Of a stretch of DNA of 52,000 nucleotides, positions 8,601-15,620 are shown piece after piece; within the stretch, counting starts at the first letter, position 1; the number at the start of each line of letters is the position of its first letter. The stretch lies in assembly GCF_963678635.1 (NCBI RefSeq), contig NW_026970707.1, positions 1 to 52,000 of the forward strand. Reading direction: 5' to 3'. Both the position numbers and the translations under genes were made by a program. The notes beneath the pieces are model-generated. The model had not been told where the DNA came from, did no database searches, and saw only the letters and a program-made list of their open reading frames with translations. Source of the DNA: Symsagittifera roscoffensis (lineage: Eukaryota > Xenacoelomorpha > Acoela > Convolutidae).

Positions 8601-10859
8601 ATAGTTTGGACTGCAGGAAAAAATCTTGCATTACCAGACACCTTAAGTCGAAATACACCACCTGAATTACTTACACGAAAAACAACAGTTGAAATACCCA
8701 AGAACATAAAATTCTACCTTGCAGAAAACGAAACATCACCCCGATTGGAATGCAAATATGCAGTAAAAACTGATATTGAACAATCACAAATAAATAATTT
8801 ACAACATTTCCCACTTTATTTAGATTGTCAAAATAATCATTATGAAGTTGACCTACTTGGAACATCAACTTTTAAACCAATTCCATATTCTCAATGGATA
8901 AAAAATAACACCCAACAAAAACGAACAAAACAACACCTACCTAAAAAAGACCATTTTCCACTAATTGAAAAAGAAGATTTAACTGATAAAATAAATTTAT
9001 CAGGACCACAAACAAATGATTCAAAATACACAATAAATCAAGTTTTTGACCTTCACGACCCACTTGATACAATACCATTATCTAAATTAGAAATCGAAAA
9101 CATTTTTCTCCCCCCAACAGAAACAATTACAATTTCAACACTGAAACAATATCAAAACCTTGACCCAGTAATTCGACAACTAAAATCATGGCACAAATAT
9201 AAAACTAAACCTATCAAAGCAGATTCAACCATTCTAGGAAACAAAACACTCCTCCGATACTTTCGCAAGTTTAACAATACAACAATTAACGAAAATACAG
9301 ACCTTTTAGAGTACAACCTTAATGAATCTACAGTTCCCTGTCTCCCTATAAGTATGATTCTTATAGCTTTTAATATTTCACATACACAAAACATTAAAGG
9401 ACACTCTGGATCAGAGAAAACATATTCAAATTTTATACAAAATTTTTACTTCCCAAATGCACCAATTTGGATAAAAGTACTATGCAATGATTGTATAGTA
9501 TGTCAATTAAATAAACCTTACCCAAATCAAAAACAAATAGCACAAAAACAAGATTTTAAAGGACAAAGTTTATACTTTAATCATCGTATCTCATTTGATA
9601 CTAAAGGACCAATTTCACCCTCATCAGAAGGAAACTCCTACATTATGGTAATTGTTGACGCATTTACACATTATGTAGCACTTAACCCAGTACCACATTG
9701 TAACGCTTATTACGCATACACAACACTTTATGAACACTGGATAGCAAAATTTGGACTACCAGAAATTTTAGTTACAGACAATGGTACAGAATTCATAAAT
9801 AATGAAATAATAACACTATGTCATTTATACAACATTAAACACAAACCACGTACATCTCATGCACCTTGGACAAACGGCTTAGTCGAAGGTATGAACCGTT
9901 CATTACAAGAATATCTCAGATGTATCATCAACGGAAATGATACAAAATATACCGAATGGTCAGCAGATGTAAAATTATTTCCATTAGCATATAATTCACA
10001 AATCACGACAACTTTAGGAATGTCACCATACGAAATGGTTTTCAACCAAAAGCCACGCAAACCAATAATGTTTACAGCAAATTCCCATAAAAACGCACAA
10101 GGTTATTGTCAACCAAATAAAGACTCAATTTGTTATAACCTACCATTACATACGCACGATGAAGATCATTTTCATCACCCACAAATCCTTAAATTAGCCT
10201 CCGGTACACACACCGAATGGATTTTAAATAGAGATAAGAAACACAATGAAATTTACCAAAAAATAACGAAAAAGTTATTACAAAGACAAAACATAAATGA
10301 ACAAATCAATTCACGTTTTACACCAGCTTCCGATTTAAAAATTGGAACATTTGTTTTAATACCTAATTTTAATACTCAAAAAGGAATTTCTAAAAAATTA
10401 CAACCCCTCCGAAAAGGACCCTATCAAATAATTGCAAAACCCACAGATGTCACATATAAAATTATCGACTCAAACAAAAAAGAAATCGTTCAGCATCGAA
10501 ACAACCTATTACCTTATTACCCAAAAGAATACGCACTCCGCGAATTAACCCAATTATATTCTTTCACAGGATTAAAAATTATTCAAAACGAACCACATCT
10601 GAAAAACACAGAACAAAATGATAACCCCACCGAAAATCAAAACACAAAACCAATCGCTACCAAAAACAATACACAAAACCATAAAGAATCTCCAAAACAA
10701 AGAAAAAATAGAAAAATGACAGAACAAATAATACCCCAAGAAGAAATAGACAAATCAGAACATAGAAAGACAACAAGACTCCGAAATCAACCACGTAAAA
10801 ACTACAAAATGTTCATCCCCCAATCTAAAATATTAAAGAAAGTAGAATTTAAAAAGTAA
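2637..10859 (+). CDS. gag-pol: Gag-Pol polyprotein, 2740 aa, copy 1 (intact)
   Basis: Single open frame with no gag/pol frameshift or stop. Visible in order: N-terminal region of unknown fold (1-280); Pro/Gln/Asn-rich linker (about 290-600); retrotransposon-gag capsid-like domain (about 602-784, AQKWF motif); CCHC knuckle C842, C845, H850, C855; Asn/Arg/Ser/Tyr-rich tract (about 911-1068); aspartic protease with DSGA at D1229 and an IIG motif near 1308; RT with D1674 and YLDD (1737-1740); RNase H D1886, E1929, D1956; integrase zinc finger H2249, H2256, C2286, C2289; D2321, D2381, E2417 (35 residues between the last two); GPY/F-like module and a basic tail. No chromodomain. The enzymatic residues are all present, so it could be functional. 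Processing sites are not predictable from sequence. The ATG at 2637 has A at -3. Confidence 0.95.
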   Translation: MSSTHTPGDETPDDDEIFPFIVDADTDRGQHIFCQNLLVNLFEPGISPCKTEFPDVKIKRQIIDHYLKDICNITQQYGIYSIEFTSPNHNNRTYTIQTDDLDLEFSKVFSEYIKSIQYHNSQRANSIFTNEVFALIYSYISILENELPLTNVSPTETSKHLRVRHEITLLSSYLNIIKENFTKDDVSQHTKHDLQKILAWFIIDYFTHNIDLIAQARKNFRPQNSNDDTAITEQSDYVWDPEWSHPAFISFPQSISSQAISTISYIRDYVRVIPLTIDATPLNYNTFLPDTQNNSLNSTVIHNENLNGTRNLTQQDIQTPSHFINEEIVHTTTTQQSISPIRPNLTTPRNTNPSQTQVTLQSTVKPSVAPKYSHMDYQTYKPMTIPSKTRKTFTRNNFADHNYNYTHPSKTNYKPQRNFNQYTKPRNWDNPTAQYNSTNFQPNPPQDRSENYPFFQQNKNKKQTSYQMDYLSSDEDFLQPDIFAPNTQEYRRQGIQKTRTNHRNFSPQSIDAQYQQPIQQPNPINIQSFQPIQQQNPMTTHSYQPSQMQNEIPLPYYLQQHEITRNQLSNFSQMPNAAESLQMTMNPYLMGGSSITSNKPLMVFTGTDPEYSVEDYLNAVTANLILNIGPEPINTPLHQNWIHRRTALIQTTLDGAAQKWFSVLPQEIKSNWKRFTQEFSKMFDSERNKQQQRVLCNEIRRLPNETIKQIAVRIETLVRKAYSLNTHDYKNTKMTEILMMTLTPQLRKIAIKKRASHPSSIREPDLDFRKLVDKLEQAEITMKLEETENLKLQYVNKIETTPTNINNIQESETDLVEKITEILNIYEKNPNFKGKPSFKKWCNYCRRYGHSISECRQKQQDSQNKPQKYKEPNKSFYQYMKKDQNLPNKNVYSNNSSGKPLPNNTSYTRNQSPYNSSYRGRSPERRNTYNSSQNHYNRPNSRNNYSRSNSNTQRFVSRSNSQSRNNYYPNNQSRNSSYNRNRNYSYNRNRSYSNNRNQNYPNNRSRNNSYNRSNYNRPNNNYQNRSRNNSQNRHPSYNNRYRNYSQSPHRNNNHYNNSNNRHRSSTPKHQRQINQVQANPETTSDPPGIDDTVTDTLQLNQINCTSSDSESDTENTLDINMIKVENDYESVIYEQPFPSHIYENQSQILQNHYTTPINSTPTTQETNEINTTNQTNKNTKTKCLNTNHIYQNIQKEQPKEKIWTIPFLLESPRNKEFQPPDLEIDFLIDSGAESNIINIPTWNEIKILHPKLTPLETSSKLATAQGSTLINYGKIQLFLLPTRTMEQSKILNKPFKQIFHITDIKYNIIGIPFISNYIPTINILNSKILIKDKYTKTKETSLTFFQRLNKQPPFFSKFYPIFNQQRKHLKPLSGNIYNFSIKQVHQYDKAQNKQKFYMSDFEFKPIHKFFKITISSIKYLKNSNSDIISLHVYNNTPYQVTLPLGLLGYCETNATISPIHEKAYRVNNILQLLDICQSTILNEELSINNIISNENRNTDYFTKTPYFKPTFNISNYTEDQQKFLTMFNFQHSQITQDEFEKLAKQLIQYSSVYATSKFDVGKISSSLHLPLKPDAVFKKQRASKVPIHLHDKVNRLLDILEQYNIISPVNKEEQPKGNTFINPVIILAKGESLKIVLDARYLNSLIDESKCNWPIEPIQVILTKINGKYFTTADMNSAYNQMPLDEQSRRLTQFVIGNQQYEFNRLFYGISIGPAAFSAFMSKIFRPLILKKNAITYLDDVFMQSQTKDEMFKVLETYHQILQNENLKAAPDKSHFFLTRVKFLGHNIERKTITPLKSRIDAIQKLQPPTNKKKIQEFLGMLNFLSKYVYKMQLYLRPFYNILRQQNNFEWNTEHQTRFEEIKKLLTEQISNTIPDPDQPFYAMCDASNFGIGAALLQSHNGTNKMNLISANSRLFTQAELRLSTLMRECTAIIYTLTEYEFLILGSKHPTVLFTDHKPIIFLFTQKSNPNHRVYRFQLILMKFPNLHIVWTAGKNLALPDTLSRNTPPELLTRKTTVEIPKNIKFYLAENETSPRLECKYAVKTDIEQSQINNLQHFPLYLDCQNNHYEVDLLGTSTFKPIPYSQWIKNNTQQKRTKQHLPKKDHFPLIEKEDLTDKINLSGPQTNDSKYTINQVFDLHDPLDTIPLSKLEIENIFLPPTETITISTLKQYQNLDPVIRQLKSWHKYKTKPIKADSTILGNKTLLRYFRKFNNTTINENTDLLEYNLNESTVPCLPISMILIAFNISHTQNIKGHSGSEKTYSNFIQNFYFPNAPIWIKVLCNDCIVCQLNKPYPNQKQIAQKQDFKGQSLYFNHRISFDTKGPISPSSEGNSYIMVIVDAFTHYVALNPVPHCNAYYAYTTLYEHWIAKFGLPEILVTDNGTEFINNEIITLCHLYNIKHKPRTSHAPWTNGLVEGMNRSLQEYLRCIINGNDTKYTEWSADVKLFPLAYNSQITTTLGMSPYEMVFNQKPRKPIMFTANSHKNAQGYCQPNKDSICYNLPLHTHDEDHFHHPQILKLASGTHTEWILNRDKKHNEIYQKITKKLLQRQNINEQINSRFTPASDLKIGTFVLIPNFNTQKGISKKLQPLRKGPYQIIAKPTDVTYKIIDSNKKEIVQHRNNLLPYYPKEYALRELTQLYSFTGLKIIQNEPHLKNTEQNDNPTENQNTKPIATKNNTQNHKESPKQRKNRKMTEQIIPQEEIDKSEHRKTTRLRNQPRKNYKMFIPQSKILKKVEFKK

Positions 10860-11459
10860 TTTTAAAATTTTATACTTCACAATCTTGAAACCTCCGTAAC
10901 ATTTTTCATTTCCATTTTTCAAAATAACATGCTCACAAGTACGCAATAATTCTAGTTCAAAATAGACCAATAGGATTCATCCAATCCGCCACTTTCTCTA
11001 ACTCAAACTAAGATCAATTAGACGAATAATCTAGAACTCCAGGCACATCTCTAACTATAACTTTACAACCTCCAGGTCAAAAATAAGCAAACCACTCCAA
11101 CTTGACAGCTAAAATAAATATCACCATAATACCGTACCCCTCCCTTATCTAATAACCCAAAGATCAACAATATTTCCCCAACTCAGACCACGAATACCCC
11201 CAAAACAAATTTGATAACTTAGCCTAAAGTCACAAAATGAAGATTTTAATTAGCCTAAAGTATAAAAATCTCACCATACCCCGGATCATTTGACAAACAA
11301 AAATAAAGAAAAAGACGACCTCCCAGTCACCATGAAAATTGCCCCCAACAATTTTTTACGAAACTCAACCCACTTGTCAAAAAACTAATAAATAATTCGA
11401 CCACACTAGAAAATCGCCTCAAACAGCAAAAAATATTCGACAAAGAGATCATTTCTTAA
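10860..11459 (+). other. Non-coding spacer after pol, copy 1
   Basis: Six hundred nt with stops in all frames. TTAGCCTAAAGT occurs twice, 31 nt apart (11219-11230 and 11250-11261), and there are short CTCCAGG repeats. No strong splice acceptor is obvious. It may carry RNA signals for the 3' genes, but that is only position-based inference. Equivalent in copy 2: 43338-43937. Confidence 0.5.
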
Positions 11460-11690
11460 ATGCTTTTCTCTCAAACAGTCGCTCAAATATTTATCAATTT
11501 TAAACATTTTTTTTCAATACTTCAAGTCTTTATAATCTTTCTTTTTGATATCATCGAATCTTTTCTAATAATCATAATAATTTTTTGTAACATTTTTTTA
11601 ATTTTCTACACAATAATTGAACTATTCCTCCAACTTTCCAAAACCCTTGAATATATCCACAGGTACGATTTTAACAACTTGTCTAAATGA
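11460..11690 (+). CDS. Small hydrophobic membrane protein, 76 aa
   Basis: ATG to TGA, 76 codons, almost entirely Phe, Ile and Leu across residues about 10-60. This would form one long or two closely spaced membrane helices with a short basic/polar C-terminus. It resembles viroporin-like small proteins in size and composition only; there is no sequence match I recognise. Its stop overlaps the next ATG as ATGA, the usual arrangement for termination-reinitiation. It lies at the head of the 3' block and is identical in copy 2 (43938-44168). The region is T-rich compared with the A-rich genes around it, as expected for membrane codons. Confidence 0.6.
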   Translation: MLFSQTVAQIFINFKHFFSILQVFIIFLFDIIESFLIIIIIFCNIFLIFYTIIELFLQLSKTLEYIHRYDFNNLSK

Positions 11691-11875
11691 TACGAACAAT
11701 TTTCAGTAGAACTGATATTTTTTTATTGTTTGTAATTTTCATAACATTTCTATCATCCCTCATTTTGACAATATGTAAATGTATAAAGAAAGCAATCATT
11801 ACATTTGCCCTAGCAACAATTTTTCTAATTCTTTTTTTAGAAGAATATTATAATAAACATAAACCCTCTCACTAA
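11687..11875 (+). CDS. Second small hydrophobic membrane protein, 62 aa
   Basis: Starts in the ATGA that ends the previous ORF. Predicted shape: short basic N-terminus, hydrophobic helix (about 11-31), a short Cys-Lys turn (CKCIKK), second helix (about 37-52), charged tail. A two-helix hairpin like this is common among small viral ion-channel or membrane-remodelling proteins, but function is not assigned. A CAG just upstream (ending 11662) is a possible splice acceptor that would make this the first ORF on a subgenomic RNA. Pyrimidine-rich sequence ending TTTTTTTAG (11840) inside the gene is another. Identical in copy 2 (44165-44353). Confidence 0.6.
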   Translation: MIRTIFSRTDIFLLFVIFITFLSSLILTICKCIKKAIITFALATIFLILFLEEYYNKHKPSH

Positions 11876-11880
11876 AGTAA

Positions 11881-13017
11881 CAATTTAAAAATCCATCAAA
11901 AATTGCTACCCAACAGTCACAGAATCAGTCTTCACCGACATCATCCCAAGATAATCCAACACCACCTTCAACTACTCAAAACCCTCAAACATCTACACGA
12001 ATTTCTTTTCAAGACAACCCATACACCTTTGAAGAAAGGCACGCTCGTTTATCTGAACCACTAGAACCAGTTCAACGACAAGCATCCCTAAGTGAACCAA
12101 CATATAATCTTTACCCAACACTACCACAAGAACTAAGTAGAATACGAAACCTTAGTCAAAACCAAAACACAGCAGAAATAAATAGACAAATTATACATCC
12201 TCGACGAAATAGAAATTTTCAAACTCCCCGAGTTCATTTTGATATACCTCAATCCCCAACACAAACCACTCCAGAAAACACCACTGGTATCACACCAGAA
12301 ACTCCTACACTTTTTTCACAACGAAGCACTTCAAGTCTACCTTCAGACTACTTAGGTTCAACACCAACATCTGAACAGATACGTGAAAATCCCTTTAACC
12401 CCCCAAACCTAACATCACGACTGCCATATTGGACTACAAATTCATTCACACAAGGTGAACCAAATTTAGTCAATGACCCCATAGATATTTCTACGGATAC
12501 AACAACATCCTCATCACTACCAGAAACATTATCACTACCATCAACACCATCAATAAGTCAATTTTCACCACTACCCTTTAACTTAAATTTTCCAAATAAT
12601 CTCGACGCCAGATATCGAGAACAATCATCAATAAATATTCCTTTAAGATTAGATTGGAATACATTCACAGCACCTCCACCACTATTTGGACAACATCAAG
12701 AAAGTAACCGCCTTCATAACTGGGCACTTAATAGATTACAATATCGCCAAGATATTCACAACGATATCCGTGATCACAATATTCAAATACTCCAACAAAA
12801 CAGTTTACAATTAAAATTTGAAATCACAGTTAAGTTAAATAATATTACCCAACATCCCTACCCATTAAATCCACCTAACATAACAGCTCAATCACTACCA
12901 CCACCGTTTATAACTACTGAAGTAATATACAAATACGACAGATACACTAAAAACACAATTGGTTACATTACATTTTATAATCCATACTCAGGATTATCAT
13001 ACACATGTATATTCTAA
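11881..13017 (+). CDS. ATG-less ORF, about 371-378 codons, unknown
   Basis: Open from the stop at 11878-11880 to TAA at 13015-13017 with no ATG in frame. Only one ATG occurs in any frame between 11841 and 13004 (12473, closed after three codons). The best near-cognate start is ATT at 11902 (AAA before it, G after it). The product has a Ser/Thr/Pro/Gln-rich first half and a more ordered second half ending YNPYSGLSYTCIF, with no membrane segment. The last 13 nt overlap the env ATG. The frame stays open in copy 2 (44359-45495), where the one substitution I noticed is synonymous. Expression could be by AUU initiation, by splicing an upstream ATG onto it, or by reinitiation after the 62-aa ORF. 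No family recognised. Confidence 0.75.
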   Translation, partial: QFKNPSKIATQQSQNQSSPTSSQDNPTPPSTTQNPQTSTRISFQDNPYTFEERHARLSEPLEPVQRQASLSEPTYNLYPTLPQELSRIRNLSQNQNTAEINRQIIHPRRNRNFQTPRVHFDIPQSPTQTTPENTTGITPETPTLFSQRSTSSLPSDYLGSTPTSEQIRENPFNPPNLTSRLPYWTTNSFTQGEPNLVNDPIDISTDTTTSSSLPETLSLPSTPSISQFSPLPFNLNFPNNLDARYREQSSINIPLRLDWNTFTAPPPLFGQHQESNRLHNWALNRLQYRQDIHNDIRDHNIQILQQNSLQLKFEITVKLNNITQHPYPLNPPNITAQSLPPPFITTEVIYKYDRYTKNTIGYITFYNPYSGLSYTCIF

Positions 13018-15566
13018 AATTATTAATTTTTCTCCAAACCCTTTTTCTAATAACCTCAAATCAAAATATAAACCCTTCCCCTCGTACAGGACCACAAGAT
13101 TTATTAGTAACACATTACGATTGCGAAGAAAATGAACAAAAAACACTACATAAATATGCAATCAATCAGGTATCACAATGTGAAACAGAACCACAAGCTA
13201 TAGAAACCACAGATATAATAGCAACACTCTATTCAAAAGCCCGAGCAACAACAGTTACAGGTTATAAATTCACAGCAACATTTTCCGAAAAGAAAGTACA
13301 TTGTTCACAAGTCTCGAACGGAAACAAAAACCGACTTGACCATGAATCATTCTACCAAAGTAATATAGAACGTCTTTTACATCTCAATCCCGACGATTGT
13401 AAAAATGAATTACTTAGACTAAACATCACAAAAAATAAAAACTCCCAAAGAAAATTAGTTAATTTTCAAGTTTTTTCAGACTCTGTACATCAATCACAAC
13501 TTGAAAGACACCAAGGACATATAAGACTAGACGAAAAATACCCGTATAACGGCGCACACGGACGATTAACCTATGACCTACATGATAAACACTGGATACC
13601 ACACATTGGTATAAATAACCCATCAAACTGCAAAGCAGACACAAAAAATAAAGGATACCAAGAAATAATGTTTTTCGATTGGAAAATACAACTCGAAAAA
13701 ATACAACTCACACGAGATTTATCTGATAATACAATGATCTATCAAGGAATCCGACTACCTTGTAAAAATGATCAAGGATATTGCGACCCTACAACGAGAA
13801 CACAAGCAACAATTGTTTGGTTCCCCGAAGACACATGTACAACATTTCAAGTAGCAAAAATACACGCTCGTATGATAAAATTTCACGAAAAATATTTCAT
13901 ACAATCAATTCCATATGAACAAGTCCATCCATCACGCAAACTAAGTTCCGATTTTCGAAACATAGACAATATAGAAAATAAATTGACACGTTTTCAAATA
14001 TATCAAGAAACAGAACTTGCATGTAAATACAGGAATCCACTTCACAGAACACAATACTCTGAAATATTAGTTGAATATGAAAAAGGATTCGACATGACCA
14101 CTGGTAAAGTAAAAATCGACCCATACGCCACAGGTCATCCTCTAAACGAAGGAACATCCTATATACCAGTTAATTTTGAAAAAAGCAACGGACAACCTGG
14201 TGGACATCTAAAACCTTATGACACCAGAAGCACACGCTTACAAGAATTATCACTAATGAATACTACATATTTTGGTAATATCCACTATGATATTCATTTG
14301 GATATGAAACTAGACTATACAATTAGCCGCATTTTTCAAGAAATGTCACTCTCTGAATTAGAAACACTACATCAACTATGCGAATTAGAGCGAACACAAA
14401 TACTACAATCACTTGCACTAGCAGTATTAAAAATACCCTACGCAGGATACTTATTATCAGGAAATAGATCAAATTTTTTAGACTACGAAGGAAACATCTT
14501 ATGGTTTTATACTTGTACTAAAAAAGTATCACCACTATACGTTTTTGAAGATAAACGATGTTATAAAAGAATTCCTATCTTTTATAAGAATAAAGTACAT
14601 TTCGTGGATACACTTTCACGAAGAACATATTTCTGGGATACCGCAGTCCCATGTGGATCAGAAAATAGCCACAATGTAGTACAACTAAACCCTGATGAAA
14701 ACAAATATTATCTTCTCACTCCATATCCCACATTAATGCAATCACTCAAAAAATTTTCACCAGAAAGCATTCGCGCTATTGCTCGAAACCCAAATATAGA
14801 CTTACAATCAATAGGAATCTATTCAAAATCAGATATTCAACATCACATTAGAACACAACAATTCCAAGAATTATTAACACAAATGGACACTATACAAAGA
14901 CAATCAATAGACCAAAACTTACGCAAACTTGCAGAAACCGCAGGATTTGCCGATATCTACACGCAAGACTATAGCGGATATTTTAAAGACATAAAAGATT
15001 ATATATATCTAAACGGCGAAAAATACCGTCCCCAAGATATATCACCAATTAACATTTTTAGCTTTGTTACACTCAAAAATGAGATCCTAGATTTTCTAGG
15101 ATGGCCCTACTACATCTTAGAAAAATTGACTATTTTATACGCAATGTTTAACTTTATTGGATTTCTTTTCTCACTCTTAAAAGGAATCTACAATACATGT
15201 GCTATACACACACAAGTAAACAGACAAGCAAGCGTAGCACGCATACTCTTTGCAGGATTTTTTGGAATTTTTTCCACATCTATAAACAAAATTCTTTTAG
15301 ACGCACAAATAAAAGAATATAACACAAAAATAACAACACGACAAAATACATACGACGAAGAACATAACAATGTCGACACACAGCCAACGGCACCACAATT
15401 ACCACCCCTACCAAATAACCATCCACTATCCCTAGCCCCGCGAAATTTTAGAAATTTAGCAATCACACATAATCCAAATTTTCGACTCACCACATCACAA
15501 AGTCCCGTCCAACATATAATGACACATCCATCACAAGATGATAATACTTATGGAACAAATTATTGA
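13005..15566 (+). CDS. env: Env-like glycoprotein, copy 1 (frame-broken at 3' end)
   Basis: 853 codons. An N-terminal signal peptide (MYILKLLIFLQTLFLITS) is followed by a Cys-containing ectodomain with several N-X-S/T sites (for example NIT, NTT, NRS), a conserved-looking block at about 450-560 with paired Cys (LCELERT, FYTCTKK, RCYKRIP, PCGSEN), a membrane segment at about 708-727, a second hydrophobic stretch at about 744-764 and a Pro-rich tail. No furin-type site is obvious. The type I envelope layout is clear; the family is not. The Cys block recalls class III/chuvirus-like glycoproteins captured by other retroelements, which I hold only weakly. An extra G near 15552 changes frame for the last codons, so the ORF stops early compared with copy 2 (872 aa). 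The start overlaps the ATG-less ORF. Confidence 0.8.
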   Translation: MYILKLLIFLQTLFLITSNQNINPSPRTGPQDLLVTHYDCEENEQKTLHKYAINQVSQCETEPQAIETTDIIATLYSKARATTVTGYKFTATFSEKKVHCSQVSNGNKNRLDHESFYQSNIERLLHLNPDDCKNELLRLNITKNKNSQRKLVNFQVFSDSVHQSQLERHQGHIRLDEKYPYNGAHGRLTYDLHDKHWIPHIGINNPSNCKADTKNKGYQEIMFFDWKIQLEKIQLTRDLSDNTMIYQGIRLPCKNDQGYCDPTTRTQATIVWFPEDTCTTFQVAKIHARMIKFHEKYFIQSIPYEQVHPSRKLSSDFRNIDNIENKLTRFQIYQETELACKYRNPLHRTQYSEILVEYEKGFDMTTGKVKIDPYATGHPLNEGTSYIPVNFEKSNGQPGGHLKPYDTRSTRLQELSLMNTTYFGNIHYDIHLDMKLDYTISRIFQEMSLSELETLHQLCELERTQILQSLALAVLKIPYAGYLLSGNRSNFLDYEGNILWFYTCTKKVSPLYVFEDKRCYKRIPIFYKNKVHFVDTLSRRTYFWDTAVPCGSENSHNVVQLNPDENKYYLLTPYPTLMQSLKKFSPESIRAIARNPNIDLQSIGIYSKSDIQHHIRTQQFQELLTQMDTIQRQSIDQNLRKLAETAGFADIYTQDYSGYFKDIKDYIYLNGEKYRPQDISPINIFSFVTLKNEILDFLGWPYYILEKLTILYAMFNFIGFLFSLLKGIYNTCAIHTQVNRQASVARILFAGFFGIFSTSINKILLDAQIKEYNTKITTRQNTYDEEHNNVDTQPTAPQLPPLPNNHPLSLAPRNFRNLAITHNPNFRLTTSQSPVQHIMTHPSQDDNTYGTNY

Positions 15567-15620
15567 ACAGCCCCATACCACCGCTTTTCAATCTCAAAAT
15601 AATAATTTTTTTAGCCCACG

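Noticed and set aside
2346-9394. Many 60-115 codon minus-strand ORFs under gag-pol
   Set aside because: A-rich, G-poor sense codons leave few stops on the complement; products are Phe/Leu/Val-rich shadows.
11840-11880. Splice acceptor at 11840 as direct source of an ATG for the ATG-less ORF
   Set aside because: The frame downstream has stops at 11851-11853 and 11878-11880, so splicing here cannot fuse an upstream ATG to it in frame; it could only shorten the leader.
11860-11881. -1 frameshift from the 62-aa ORF into the ATG-less ORF
   Set aside because: The 62-aa stop (11873-11875) precedes the stop that opens the new frame (11878-11880), so a simple -1 shift would terminate at once.
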